Shown: positions 26,590 through 35,694, counted from the stretch's first letter. The stretch is 64,000 nt of DNA from Streptomyces sp. WAC 01529 (GCF_003945545.1 NZ_CP029617.1:5317001-5381000); one strand, 5' to 3'. A program made the numbers and translations. The notes: generated by a model not told the origin, from the sequence alone.

Positions 26590-27530
26590 TTCACCCCCAG
26601 CCGCTTGCGCAGGAATTCGGCGATCACGTCGAACGCCTTCCTGGAGGTGTCGAGGATCGACGACAGGGCCAGGAAACCGTGCGGAAGGTCCTCGTAGCGG
26701 TGATACTCCACCGGGACACCCGCGCGCGAGAGCGCGTCCGCGTAGGCTTCGCCCTCGTCGTGCAGCGGACAGAACTCCGCGGTCATCATCAGCGTCGGCG
26801 GAAGTCCGCTGTGGTCGGCCGCCTTGAGCGGTGAGGCGTAAGGGGAGTCACCGTCGGCGGGCTCGGCGAGGTAACGGCTCCAGAACCACTCCGAGGAATG
26901 GGCGTTGAAGAACATGGGGTCTTTGTTGTCGTCCATGGACTTCGTCACCGCGTCGTTGACCATCGGCGGGTAGACGAGCACCTGGGCGGCGATCGAGGGC
27001 CCCTTCTGGTCCCGGGCCATCAGGGCCATCGCCGCGGCGAGGTTGCCGCCGGAGCTGTCTCCCGCCAGACCGATGCGCGCACTGTCGCCACCGAGCTGCG
27101 CGGCGTTGTCCCCCACCCATTTCACGGCGGCGTAACAGTCGTCGGTCGCCGCCGGGAACGGGTGCTCGGGCGCCAGCCGGTACCCCACGGACACGATCAC
27201 GCAGGGCACCTTGCCGGCCAGCGCGCGGCAGATCGCGTCCGATGTGTCGAGAGAGCCGACGACCCAGCCGCCGCCGAAGAAATACATCAGGACGGGAAGC
27301 GGGCCCTCGCTCTCGCTCTTCGGACGGTAGACCCTGAGCGTCAGGGGGCCGGTCGGGCCCGGGATATCCAGATCGAATACCTCAGCAGGCTGTTCGTGCC
27401 AATCCCAGTTCTCGGCCTCGGTCTCCCGATCCGCTTTCCGGGCCTGGTCCACCGACATTGTGTAAAGCGGCGTGAACCCGGTTGCGACACGATAGTCCCG
27501 GACTCCCGCAACGGTCGGATCAAGCGGCAT
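26586..27530 (-). CDS. Alpha/beta-hydrolase, hormone-sensitive lipase family
   Basis: 314 aa. Oxyanion motif YFFGGGWVVG (the usual His of HGGG is Phe), nucleophile elbow GDSSGGN, catalytic Asp in AEFCPLHDE and His in DLPHGF. It is an intracellular esterase/acyl hydrolase by family. It is first in a two-gene leftward operon with the ketosynthase/carrier fusion and is driven by the right arm of element B. It could release or trim the acyl group handled by its partner, or act as a thioesterase. Confidence 0.82.
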   Translation of the reverse strand: MPLDPTVAGVRDYRVATGFTPLYTMSVDQARKADRETEAENWDWHEQPAEVFDLDIPGPTGPLTLRVYRPKSESEGPLPVLMYFFGGGWVVGSLDTSDAICRALAGKVPCVIVSVGYRLAPEHPFPAATDDCYAAVKWVGDNAAQLGGDSARIGLAGDSSGGNLAAAMALMARDQKGPSIAAQVLVYPPMVNDAVTKSMDDNKDPMFFNAHSSEWFWSRYLAEPADGDSPYASPLKAADHSGLPPTLMMTAEFCPLHDEGEAYADALSRAGVPVEYHRYEDLPHGFLALSSILDTSRKAFDVIAEFLRKRLGVN

Positions 27531-27626
27531 TCAAACTCTCCCAGTCGTCTTCACGTTCAGCTCGTTCGCGGGGTATCAAGAAACACTCGAACCAGCATCA
27601 AGAGTGGCACGGGCGGGGTGCACGCC

Positions 27627-27729
27627 GGGGTAAACGAGATGCGTAGCCGCAGGGGGGAAAGGTCAACGCGATGTGTCCCCGCGAATGCACTTGTCGCGGA
27701 CTCCCGTTACGTCGAAGCGGTCGTACCGT
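27627..27729 (-). promoter_or_regulatory. Cluster element copy B: between the hydrolase gene and lysW
   Basis: Minus-strand orientation. Reading right to left: GTACG (27726), GTCCGCGACAAG, GCGTTGACC, CTACG (27646), ATCTCGTTTACCCC ending at 27627; left and right conserved blocks are 80 bp apart. The arm facing lysW has -10-like TACCGT (27724-27729, plus strand), about 90 bp before the lysW start. It would drive lysW-MFS-SDR to the right and hydrolase-ketosynthase to the left. It covers most of the 27531-27819 gap. Confidence 0.75.
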
Positions 27730-27819
27730 CCCTTTCGATGCGGCAGACCGGTTGCCGGTCAGTACCGCCCCCGATACGGCGGTCCGCTCCGGAACAACCG
27801 ATTGAAAGGAAACCGTCAC

Positions 27820-27993
27820 ATGACCACCATGCAGGCCTGTCCGGAGTGTGAGGACCAGGTACAGATCAGCCAATCGGCGCGGCTCAACGAGATCATCGAT
27901 TGTGCGGGCTGCCGAAGCGAGCTAGAGATCGTGGCGTTGAGTCCGGCGGTGCTCGCCCTCGCGCCCGAGGTCGAAGAGGACTGGGGCGAGTAG
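27820..27993 (+). CDS. lysW: LysW-type amino-group carrier protein (AmCP)
   Basis: 57 aa, matching the family's small size. Two Cys pairs (CPEC at 7-10 and CAGC at 28-31) form the zinc knuckle, and the protein ends in the diagnostic EEDWGE. The C-terminal Glu side chain is the attachment point for the substrate's alpha-amino group. During synthesis it protects the amine and presents the intermediate to LysX, LysZ, LysY, the transketolase and the aminotransferase; LysK finally cuts it off. AAAGGAAA provides the ribosome site. This gene identifies the whole cluster as AmCP-mediated. Confidence 0.93.
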   Translation: MTTMQACPECEDQVQISQSARLNEIIDCAGCRSELEIVALSPAVLALAPEVEEDWGE

Positions 27994-28142
27994 CACGTGG
28001 CCGGCGCGGCCGGCCGAAAGGCCGGCGACCGGCGTAGGGGCGGTGCGTGGCGTGCGGTGTCGCGCCACGCTGCGCCCCGGTCCGCGCGGGCGACCAGAGC
28101 CTTCCGTCCGGAGACCGTTCCGACTTACGAACTGGAGCACGC

Positions 28143-29426
28143 GTGAGTACCGAGGCAACCGACCGGTCGAGCGTCGACGAGCCACGTTTCCGTGACACTC
28201 TGCGCGGCCTGCCCCGCCGGGTCTGGATCATCAGTCTCGGCAGCCTGATCCTCCAGGTGGGCAGCTTCCTGCCCGTGTTCATCGTGCTCTATCTGACCCA
28301 GCGCGGCCATTCCGCCGGGGCCGCGGGGCTCGTGCTGGGCGCGGCCGGTCTCGGCAGTGTGCTCGGCAACGTCATCGGCGGCTATCTCGCCGACACCATC
28401 GGCCGGCGCCCGGCCATCCTGCTCTCCGTCGTGTCCACCTCCGGACTGACCGCGCTCGTGCCGTTCGTCGCACCGCTCCCGGCCATCGTCATCGTGGTCG
28501 GGCTCATCGGCGTGACGTCACAGATCCACCGGCCGGCGATGGCCGCGGTACTGGTCGACGCCGTGTCGGGCACCAAGCAACGCCTCGCCGCCTTCGGCGT
28601 GTTGAGGTTCGCGATGAACATCGGCGCCGCCCTGGGCGGCGTACTCGGCGGCGTCGTGGCCAGCATCTCGTACGTGGGGCTCTTCCTCGGCGAGGCCGCC
28701 GCGCTGCTGCTGTTCGGACTGCTCGTGGCGGTGCTGCTGCGGGACACGAAGGCGCCGGAGCCCGACCCCGAGGACGCGGAGAAGCAGGCGGAGTTGACGA
28801 TCGGGTACCGGCAGGCGCTCGCCGACCCCACCCTCGTGCGGTTCCTGCTGATGACCGTGTTCGCCATGTTCGTCTACATCCAGACCACCGTCGGTTTGCC
28901 CCTGCACGTCAGCGACGTGGGCCTGAACGAGCGCCACTTCGGTCTCCTCATGGGGCTCAACGGCCTGATGGTCGTGGTGCTCGAACTCCCCATCATCAGC
29001 GTGATCTCGCGGTTCCGGCCGGAGTACGTCCTGGCCGTGGGCAACCTGTTCACCTGTGTCGGTCTCACGCTGACCGGCTTCACGACCGGGATGGGCCTGC
29101 TGGCCGCCGCGGTACTGATCTGGACGTTCGGCGAGATCGTGTACTCCTCCATCGTCCAGGCCCACCTGGTGAGTCTGACCCCGCCGGGCATGGTCGGGCG
29201 CTACCAGGGGCTGTACGGCGCCGCCTACACCGTCGGCACGGGCGCCGGGCCGGTCATCGGCGGCGCCGTGTTCGCGTTCGCCCCTTGGGCGCTGTGGACC
29301 ATGACCGGCGTACTGGGGCTGCTGAGCGCCCTGCTCTGTCTGCGGCTGCGGGCCCCGGCCGCTCCGGCGGACGCACCGAAATCCAACCCCCCAATGGCGA
29401 AACAACAGGAGACAACCAGTGAGTGA
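28143..29426 (+). CDS. MFS exporter
   Basis: 427 aa, about 12 hydrophobic segments; ADTIGRRPA is the conserved loop 2-3 motif, and SEVITE-like acidic loops separate the two halves. GTG start at 28143 with CTGGAG upstream. It resembles the drug:H+ antiporter branch. Placed between lysW and an SDR in one operon, it is the best candidate in region 1 for product export and self-resistance. Confidence 0.85.
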   Translation: MSTEATDRSSVDEPRFRDTLRGLPRRVWIISLGSLILQVGSFLPVFIVLYLTQRGHSAGAAGLVLGAAGLGSVLGNVIGGYLADTIGRRPAILLSVVSTSGLTALVPFVAPLPAIVIVVGLIGVTSQIHRPAMAAVLVDAVSGTKQRLAAFGVLRFAMNIGAALGGVLGGVVASISYVGLFLGEAAALLLFGLLVAVLLRDTKAPEPDPEDAEKQAELTIGYRQALADPTLVRFLLMTVFAMFVYIQTTVGLPLHVSDVGLNERHFGLLMGLNGLMVVVLELPIISVISRFRPEYVLAVGNLFTCVGLTLTGFTTGMGLLAAAVLIWTFGEIVYSSIVQAHLVSLTPPGMVGRYQGLYGAAYTVGTGAGPVIGGAVFAFAPWALWTMTGVLGLLSALLCLRLRAPAAPADAPKSNPPMAKQQETTSE

Positions 29427-30192
29427 CTTCGAAGGACTCGTCGCGATCGTCACCGGCGGTGCGCAAGGGATCGGTCTTGCCACGGCGAAACTGCTGAAGA
29501 GCAGGGGCGCCTCGGTCGCCGTACTCGACCTCAAGCCGGACGGCCTCCCGGACGGCATCATGGGCATCGAGGCCGACGTCAGCGACGACGCCCAGGTCAA
29601 GGCCGCCGTGGACGCCGTGGTCGAGCGGTTCGGCAGGCTCGACGTGGTGGTGAACAATGCCGGCATCCCCGCCGTCGGTGACGTCGCCGCGAACGGTGAC
29701 GACGAGTGGCTGCACGTACTGAACGTGAACGTGGTCGGCATGGTCAGGGTCTCCCGGCACGCGCTGCCGCACCTGCGGAAGTCTCCCGCGGCGGCGATCG
29801 TCAACACCTGCTCGATCGTGGCGTGGGCCGGGCACCAGATGCGTGCGCTGTACTCGACGAGCAAGGGCGCGGTGTACTCCCTGACGCTGGCCATGGCGGC
29901 GGACCACGCCCGCGAGGGCATCCGGGTCAACTGCGTCGCCCCGGGCACGACGGACACCCCGTGGGTGGAGAAGCAGTTGAACGGGACGGCTGACCCGGCG
30001 GCCGCGCGGGCCTCGATGGAGTCGTTCCTCGCCCCGGGCCGGCTGGTGACGGCCGACGAGGTGGCGGGCGCGATCGCCTACCTGGCGAGCCCGCTCTCCA
30101 GCGCTTCCGTGGGCACGATGCTCGCCGTGGACGGCGGCCAGCACGGGCTGCGGCTGCGCCCCAAGGACCAGCAGCACCTCATCGGCCGCTGA
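29419..30192 (+). CDS. Short-chain dehydrogenase/reductase
   Basis: 257 aa, classical SDR. NAD(P) motif TGGAQGIG, NNAG, catalytic Ser in NTCSIVAW and YSTSK. The Asp in VLDLKPD after strand beta2 favours NAD(H). GTG start overlaps the MFS gene by 8 bp. It would oxidise an alcohol or reduce a ketone of the product or an intermediate; substrate not inferable. Last gene of the lysW operon. Confidence 0.85.
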   Translation: MSDFEGLVAIVTGGAQGIGLATAKLLKSRGASVAVLDLKPDGLPDGIMGIEADVSDDAQVKAAVDAVVERFGRLDVVVNNAGIPAVGDVAANGDDEWLHVLNVNVVGMVRVSRHALPHLRKSPAAAIVNTCSIVAWAGHQMRALYSTSKGAVYSLTLAMAADHAREGIRVNCVAPGTTDTPWVEKQLNGTADPAAARASMESFLAPGRLVTADEVAGAIAYLASPLSSASVGTMLAVDGGQHGLRLRPKDQQHLIGR

Positions 30193-30193
30193 A

Positions 30194-30244
30194 CCCCACG
30201 CAGAAGGACCCCGCTCGTTGTGAGCGGGGTCCTTCTGCGTGGGG
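30194..30244. terminator. 23-bp stem terminator
   Basis: Perfect stem from CCCCACGCAGAAGG through CCCCGCTC with a GTTGT loop, between the SDR stop (30192, plus) and the C45 gene stop (30291, minus). A second partial GCGTGGGGATC repeat follows to 30262. Confidence 0.88.
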
Positions 30245-30290
30245 ATCTTCCGCGTGGGGATCCTTCCGCGTGGTGAGGACGCGGCGGCGG

Positions 30291-31313
30291 TCACCGCAGG
30301 GAGTGCACTTGCTCCGGCACCTTGGACGGATCGCCGGGCCAGAGCCGGAACTCCCCGATGTCCGGGCGCATGATCACGGCCGCGACGGTCCGCTCGCGCC
30401 GGATGTCGCCGTTGTCGGGCACGAGGATCGGTGGCGTCGACAGGAGCCGGTGATGGCCCGCGGTGTCGCCCGGCTCGGGGATGCCCGCCTCCCGAACCGC
30501 CTCCAGGCGCCGCCGCGACGAGTTCTTGGCGAAGACGTTGATCTCGTCCCGGTCGGCGAAGTCCGGGTCCAGGAAGTGGTTCGTGTGCGACAGGTCATCG
30601 CCTTCGAGTACGCGCCGCTCCGCGCCCAGGGCCTCCACGCACACGGCCCGCCGCTCGCCGCAGACCATGAACGACCGCGAGCTGGCCAGCGGCAGCGCGC
30701 GGAGCGTCTCGACGGCCTCGTCGACGCTGCCGGCGGTGTCCAGGGCGTGCCGGATCGCGAGATACGGCGGTACTCCCGGCGCCCACTCGCCGCCGAGGAC
30801 GAGGTTGAGGCCGATGGCGACGCCCGCGTCGTTGACGCCGAGGTAGCCCAGGAGACCGCCGAAGCTGAGCACCAGGGAGCGGCGGCGCGGTCCGGTGACC
30901 GACAGGACGGCGATCTGGTCGTCGAGGTCGCCGTTCAGGTCCACCGTCTGCGCCAGCACGGGCCCGCCCCTGACCGAGGCGTACGTGGTGCAGTCCCCGG
31001 CGGTGACACGGCTGTAGCCCAGCAGCTCGCGGCGGAGTTGCAGCAGCCAGGCCGCGTCGCGGTCGATTCCGGCGCCGGCGGCGAGACCGTCGATCTCCTC
31101 GGCGAGTTCCGGCATCGCGGCGACGACGGCGTCGCGGTGGGTGGCGATGTCCGGGCGCAGCGGGTCGAGGTCCACCGGCAGGTCGCCGAGGTGGCCGAGG
31201 CGGGCGAGCGAGTCGTCGAGGAAGCCGCGGAGCCGCCCGGCAAGCGCGCGCCCGTGGGCGATCCCACGGGCGCGCGGCGAACCGGACAGCTCAAGGAGCG
31301 GCACGCTGTTCAC
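30291..31313 (-). CDS. C45 family Ntn-hydrolase/acyltransferase
   Basis: 340 aa, related to acyl-CoA:6-aminopenicillanate acyltransferase. The probable N-terminal nucleophile after autocleavage is Cys in TAGDCTTYASV; NHFLDPDF is also typical of the family. The GTG at 31313 overlaps the GNAT stop (GTGA), which is a better start than the upstream ATG. It is the last gene of the 41526-to-30291 hydrazine operon. It may hydrolyse or exchange an acyl/aminoacyl group, for example removing the acyl group put on by the GNAT enzyme or transferring the hydrazone unit. Confidence 0.8.
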   Translation of the reverse strand: MNSVPLLELSGSPRARGIAHGRALAGRLRGFLDDSLARLGHLGDLPVDLDPLRPDIATHRDAVVAAMPELAEEIDGLAAGAGIDRDAAWLLQLRRELLGYSRVTAGDCTTYASVRGGPVLAQTVDLNGDLDDQIAVLSVTGPRRRSLVLSFGGLLGYLGVNDAGVAIGLNLVLGGEWAPGVPPYLAIRHALDTAGSVDEAVETLRALPLASSRSFMVCGERRAVCVEALGAERRVLEGDDLSHTNHFLDPDFADRDEINVFAKNSSRRRLEAVREAGIPEPGDTAGHHRLLSTPPILVPDNGDIRRERTVAAVIMRPDIGEFRLWPGDPSKVPEQVHSLR

Positions 31314-31936
31314 GCGCACGGGTTGACTGCCCTGCCGAGCCGGCTCAACTGGTCCTTCACCGACGCCCATTCGGCGCGCAGGACCGAGTAGTAGATCGCG
31401 TCGCGCCGCCTGCCCTCGGGCATGGGGTTGAAGCTGCGCATGACGCCTTCCTCGTAGGCACCGATCTTGCGCAGTCCGGCGCGCGCCTGGGCGTTGAGGA
31501 CGTCGGTCTTGAACTCGACGCGTTCAGCGCCCATGTCCTCGAACGCGTGCTTGAGCAGCAGGTACTTGGCCCATCGGTTGATGCCCTTGCCCTGGAAGTC
31601 GACGCCGAGCCAGGACCAGCCGATCTCCAGGCGGCCGTCGGCCTCGGCGAGGTTGCCGTAGCTGGAGCTTCCGGCGACCTGGCCGGTGCTCTTGTCGACG
31701 ATCACGTACACCGCGCGCTTGCCGCTCTTCTGGTCGGCGAGCATGGTCTCGAAGAAGGTGTCGAAGTCGGCGTCGTTCTCCACACGGGAGACGAAGTACG
31801 TCCAGATCCGGGAATCGAACGCGACCTTGCGGATGGGTTCGCGGTCGTCCTCCGAGATCGGATGGAGTTCGACGTGCTCGTTCTCCAGAAGTGCGGAGGC
31901 GCTCTGGCTCCAGGCGGTGCGGCTCACGGAACTCAT
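31310..31936 (-). CDS. GNAT N-acyltransferase (Tri31-like role)
   Basis: 208 aa, RimJ/RimL-like GNAT. Acetyl-CoA-binding region WLGVDFQGKGINRWAKYLLL (QGKG) and a C-terminal Asn/Tyr-containing GAYEEGVMRSF. ATG at 31936 overlaps the carrier stop. The order AMP ligase, carrier protein, GNAT matches the triacsin genes as I recall them, where the GNAT acylates the distal nitrogen of carrier-bound hydrazinoacetate. Its acyl donor here is unknown. Confidence 0.82.
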   Translation of the reverse strand: MSSVSRTAWSQSASALLENEHVELHPISEDDREPIRKVAFDSRIWTYFVSRVENDADFDTFFETMLADQKSGKRAVYVIVDKSTGQVAGSSSYGNLAEADGRLEIGWSWLGVDFQGKGINRWAKYLLLKHAFEDMGAERVEFKTDVLNAQARAGLRKIGAYEEGVMRSFNPMPEGRRRDAIYYSVLRAEWASVKDQLSRLGRAVNPCA

Positions 31937-32208
31937 CCCTTCTGGGCGGTCGGCTGGGGGGCGTGGGGCCGGAGGGCGTCGACGACGTCGCCGAGGGTGC
32001 GCATCCGGGAGAGGTCGTCCTCGGTGAAGTTGTCGAGACCGACCTCGGCCGCCTTGCACAGGGAGGTCAGGAACAGCACCTTGTTGAGGGAGGTGAGCCC
32101 ATAGGTCTGCACGAGGTCCTCGTCGCGGTCGAGGCTCGCGGGCTCGGGGTGGTCGCGCAGCACCTGGGAGAGCTTCTCGCGGGCCAGGGTGTCCAGGTCA
32201 GTGGGCAT
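31933..32208 (-). CDS. Stand-alone acyl/peptidyl carrier protein
   Basis: 91 aa, helical, with the phosphopantetheine Ser in QTYGLTSLNKVLF (the usual Asp before Ser is Thr, as in some carriers working with AMP ligases). The ATG at 32208 follows AAGGCAGG and overlaps the ligase end by 11 bp; an in-frame upstream ATG at 32238 is possible but lies further inside the ligase gene. It is the expected partner of the adjacent ligase, GNAT and acyl-CoA dehydrogenase, holding hydrazinoacetate as a thioester. Confidence 0.82.
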   Translation of the reverse strand: MPTDLDTLAREKLSQVLRDHPEPASLDRDEDLVQTYGLTSLNKVLFLTSLCKAAEVGLDNFTEDDLSRMRTLGDVVDALRPHAPQPTAQKG

Positions 32209-33718
32209 TGATACCTGCCTTGGGGTTGTCGATGTCATCGCGGTAGCGGTCGGCGATGCGCTTGCGGATCGGTTTGAACTGAGAGGTGAGAAGCCCGTTG
32301 TCGACGCTGAACGGTTCGTCGGCGACGATCACGCGGGTGATGCGCTCATCGGCTTCGGATGCGGCGTTGACCGAGGCGAGGGCCTCGGTGATCGCGTCGG
32401 TGTCGACCGGGCCCGGGTGGGGGGAGACGACGGCGACGAGGCCTGCCTGGCTCGGGCAGTACAGGACGCACTCGGCCACCGTGCCCGTGTCACGGAAACG
32501 GGTCTCGACGGGCCTGACGATGATCTTCTTGCCGTTGTCGAGGACGATCACGTCGTCGGAGCGGCCGAGGATGTACAGGAACCCGTCCTCGTCGAGGCGG
32601 CCGAGGTCCCCGGTGCGCACGATGCCGCCCGCCTTGAACATCTTCTCGCTGTCGCCGGGAGCGGCGTAGGTGTACGCGGTGTTGACCGGGTGGTCGCTGC
32701 GGACGCAGACCACACCCTCCTCGTCGATGAGGATTTCCTTGCCGTCGAGAGCCCGGCCCACGCTGCCCTCACGGTGGGCGCCGGGGTGGTTCTTGGTGGC
32801 GATGCAGGTCTCGTTGAGGCCGTAGCCCTCGAAGAGGGGCAGCCCGATCTCGCCGAAGAACTTGAGCGTGGTCGCGTCCGCGGGGGCCGAGCCCGTCCAC
32901 AGGTAGCGGATGCGGTCACCGAAGAGTTCGGCGGCCGCCGCGGCGGGTTCGGCGCCCGCGGCGAGGCCGGCCTCCAGGTGCCGCTTCGCGCTGTCGAAGA
33001 AGGCGGGGACGCCCATGACGACGGTGGGGCGGACGGTCGACATCACGGCGAAGACCGACTGATAGGTCGTGATGGTGAGGTCGTGGCCCCAGTACAGCGC
33101 CGAGTAGAGCCAGTAGCGCTGCTGGAGGAGCGAGAGCGGCAGGAACGTCAGGATGTCGTCGCCCGGCCGGTGGTCGAACAGGCTCTGCACGGCGCGCAGC
33201 GACGAGTCGATGCTGCCGGCGGTGGCCTCAAGCCCCTTGGGGGCTCCGGTGGAGCCGGAGGTGAACTTGACGGTGGTGCACTCCTTGGCCCCCCATTCGG
33301 CCGGCTCGAACGCCTCGGTGGCCTCCTCCTCGGCGTAACCGGCGACCGCCGAGATCGGCACCGCCCGGGACGGGGCGTCATCGGTGAGCGGGGCGTCGGT
33401 GAAGAGCAGGTCGAGGCCGTAGCGCTCGATCAGCTCCGTGTCGGGACGGAACTTGCCGGGTTCAAAACCGGCCGTCTGCGCCTTGAGCATGAGCGCGGCG
33501 ACGTCGAGCAGCACCCACTCCAGACGGTTGGCCGACAGGATGCCGATGCGATCGCCCGCACCGACACCCCGGCGGCGCAGCGCCTCGGCGACGGCCCTGG
33601 CCCGGTCGTGGAACTCGGCGAGCGGCAGGGTGGTGCGGTGCCCGAGGCCGGTGACGGTGAGGGCACCGTCGTGGGCCGGCCTCGTGGCGATGACGCGGTT
33701 GAGGATGGATTCGGTCAT
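32198..33718 (-). CDS. Acyl-AMP ligase (ANL superfamily)
   Basis: 506 aa. P-loop KFTSGSTGAPKGLE, adenine site FEGYGLNET, RTGDLGRLDEDGFLYILGR hinge, and C-terminal Lys in LTSQFKPIRKRI. It activates a carboxylate as the adenylate and loads it onto CoA or a carrier. With a carrier gene overlapping its end and the hydrazine genes upstream, hydrazinoacetate is the likely substrate (compare triacsin). ATG at 33718 overlaps the upstream stop by 4 bp. Confidence 0.88.
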   Translation of the reverse strand: MTESILNRVIATRPAHDGALTVTGLGHRTTLPLAEFHDRARAVAEALRRRGVGAGDRIGILSANRLEWVLLDVAALMLKAQTAGFEPGKFRPDTELIERYGLDLLFTDAPLTDDAPSRAVPISAVAGYAEEEATEAFEPAEWGAKECTTVKFTSGSTGAPKGLEATAGSIDSSLRAVQSLFDHRPGDDILTFLPLSLLQQRYWLYSALYWGHDLTITTYQSVFAVMSTVRPTVVMGVPAFFDSAKRHLEAGLAAGAEPAAAAAELFGDRIRYLWTGSAPADATTLKFFGEIGLPLFEGYGLNETCIATKNHPGAHREGSVGRALDGKEILIDEEGVVCVRSDHPVNTAYTYAAPGDSEKMFKAGGIVRTGDLGRLDEDGFLYILGRSDDVIVLDNGKKIIVRPVETRFRDTGTVAECVLYCPSQAGLVAVVSPHPGPVDTDAITEALASVNAASEADERITRVIVADEPFSVDNGLLTSQFKPIRKRIADRYRDDIDNPKAGINAH

Positions 33719-35694
33719 CGCTGCTCGTCTGCGGTGAAGAAGCGGGTGCCCGAGAGGGTGCAGCGGCTGCCGGGCTCGACGAGGTCGGCGGTCTCGGGCC
33801 AGGTGGCGATCGCCGGGATGCCAAGCGCGGTGGACAGCTTGGCCGAGAAGCGCGGCATCAGGGGCGCCGCGGCGGTGGCGAGGAGGCGGGCCGCGGCCAG
33901 TTCGAGCGCGAGGGCGGTACGGGCCTCGGAGCTCCACCTGTCGGCCTTGGCCAGGGGGGCCTGCTGACGGGAGAAGGCGCGGACGTCGGTGACGATGCCG
34001 TCGAGCGCGGCCGCGGCGGACCGCAGCGAGAACCCCTCGGGGTTGAGCGCCGCGGTGACCTCGTCGAGCCGTAGCGAGAGGCGGGCCAGGAAGGCGGTGT
34101 GCTCGCTGGTCCAGGTGCCCGCGTCGGGGGCGACGCCGTCGAAGTGGGTGTCGATCCGCTCGCCGAGACCGGTGAGCCACCCCTCCCACTGGCCGACCAG
34201 GTTCTCGGTGCGGGCGCGGTCGAACTCGGCGCGCCGGAAATCCGTGCGCTCGCCCTCGGGGCGGGTGCGAGAGAGGTAGTAGCGGACGGCGTCGACGCTG
34301 TCGGGGGTGAGGATCTCCTTGCCCCAGATCGCGTGCCGCCTGCTGGTGGAGAACTTCTCGCCCTCAAGGAGGTAGAACTCGTTGACGTGGTAGTCGATGT
34401 CCGGGTTCCACTCGGGGAAGGCCAGCCGGTAGAGGACCGGGTAGAGGATCGAGTGGTAGAAGCTGTTGTCGTAGCCGAAGAAGTGCACGATCTTCCAGTC
34501 GGCGGACGGCTCCTCACGCGACCAGTCCTTGCCCGCGCCGGCGCCGAGCCGCTCGATGCCGTGGAGGAAGCCGTAGCTCATCTCCGGCCAGACCCAGATG
34601 ACCTGTCCGTCGAGGTCGTCCTCGGCGGGCCGCACTCCCCAGTCGGAGGGGTGGGAGACCGGCAGGTCGAGCGTGTCGCGGGCGAAGACGCGCTCGGCCA
34701 GCTCGCGCAGCCGGGCCGGGACCCGGCCCAGCCGGTGGTGGTCGGCGACGGCGTCGGCGAACTCGTGCAGCGGCAGCGTGTAGCGCTCGACCTCGGTGTG
34801 CTTGGGCGCGTCGCCGCTGATGCCGGAGGCCGGGTCGACGAGGTCGGCGACGAGGTTGGGCTCGCCGCACTCCTCGCAGATGTTGCCACCGGCGCGGTGC
34901 GAACAGCCCGGGCAGACGCCGCCGACGTTGACCTCGTACAGGTACTCGCCCGTCTTCGAGTCGGCGAGGGCGGGCGTCGCCTTGGGGGCCACCTGCCCGG
35001 ACTCGACAAGGCGGGAGAAGAAGCGCTGGAGGCCCTCGGAGTAGCCCTCGTCCACGCTGGTGACGGAGTACTGGTCGACCTCGATGTCCATCGCCTTGAG
35101 CGTCGCGGCGATCTCGGCCGAGAAGTGGGCGGCGACCTCCGCGGGCGTGGAGTCCTCGCGCTCGGCGACGGCCCCGACGTAGCTCTGGAAGTCGTCGCTG
35201 CCGGTCAGGTGCCAGGCCTGGTTGCCGCTCAGGCGCTGGTAGCGGACGTAGACGTCGGCACCGAGGTAGGGGCCCGAGAGGTGACCGAGGTGGAGGTCGC
35301 CGTTGGGGGTCGGCGGGGTGGAGAACACGAACTGGGGGCGGTCGGTGTGGCGCGTGCGCGAGAGCGCCGAGGCGCGGGCGCGGGCCGAGTCCCGCCAGTA
35401 CTGGGTGAAGAAGACCAGGTCGCTCTCGCCGGTGTTGGTGATGGTGTGCGACTCGAACGGCTCGAAGAGGACCACGGTGCCGGGCCGGGCCGGGTGGGTG
35501 CGGCCGTCGACGGCCAGCTCGCCCGTACCGGCGACGATGACGAAGAACTCGGTCTCGTCGTGCTGGTGGCTGGTGGAGGCGACGCCGGGGGCGACACGGC
35601 CCCAGCCCGCGCCGACACCTAGGCCCTCGACCGAGGACATGTCGATGCCGAAGGCTTCGGACAGTTCGGATTCGCTGTACTGGTTGAGGATCAT
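33715..35694 (-). CDS. Cupin / methionyl-tRNA-synthetase-like fusion, hydrazine-forming enzyme
   Basis: 659 aa. Residues about 25-105 are a cupin with metal ligands His43, His45, Glu49 and His83. Residues about 118-650 are class I MetRS-like: HLGH (135-138) for HIGH, a zinc ribbon with CPGC and CEEC, and KFSTS for KMSKS. This architecture is that of Spb40 (s56-p1) and Tri28 (triacsin), which use ATP to join glycine to N6-hydroxylysine and form the N-N bond, with the cupin rearranging the ester intermediate (established knowledge for those homologues). It is not a translation factor: the anticodon-binding half is reduced. Coupled by 4-bp overlaps to the FAD oxidase and the AMP ligase. Confidence 0.92.
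   Translation of the reverse strand: MILNQYSESELSEAFGIDMSSVEGLGVGAGWGRVAPGVASTSHQHDETEFFVIVAGTGELAVDGRTHPARPGTVVLFEPFESHTITNTGESDLVFFTQYWRDSARARASALSRTRHTDRPQFVFSTPPTPNGDLHLGHLSGPYLGADVYVRYQRLSGNQAWHLTGSDDFQSYVGAVAEREDSTPAEVAAHFSAEIAATLKAMDIEVDQYSVTSVDEGYSEGLQRFFSRLVESGQVAPKATPALADSKTGEYLYEVNVGGVCPGCSHRAGGNICEECGEPNLVADLVDPASGISGDAPKHTEVERYTLPLHEFADAVADHHRLGRVPARLRELAERVFARDTLDLPVSHPSDWGVRPAEDDLDGQVIWVWPEMSYGFLHGIERLGAGAGKDWSREEPSADWKIVHFFGYDNSFYHSILYPVLYRLAFPEWNPDIDYHVNEFYLLEGEKFSTSRRHAIWGKEILTPDSVDAVRYYLSRTRPEGERTDFRRAEFDRARTENLVGQWEGWLTGLGERIDTHFDGVAPDAGTWTSEHTAFLARLSLRLDEVTAALNPEGFSLRSAAAALDGIVTDVRAFSRQQAPLAKADRWSSEARTALALELAAARLLATAAAPLMPRFSAKLSTALGIPAIATWPETADLVEPGSRCTLSGTRFFTADEQR

Noticed and set aside
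33715..35694. Extra methionyl-tRNA synthetase as antibiotic-resistance copy.
   Set aside because: The N-terminal cupin fusion and the adjacent lysine hydroxylase and FAD oxidase identify it as the hydrazine-forming enzyme.
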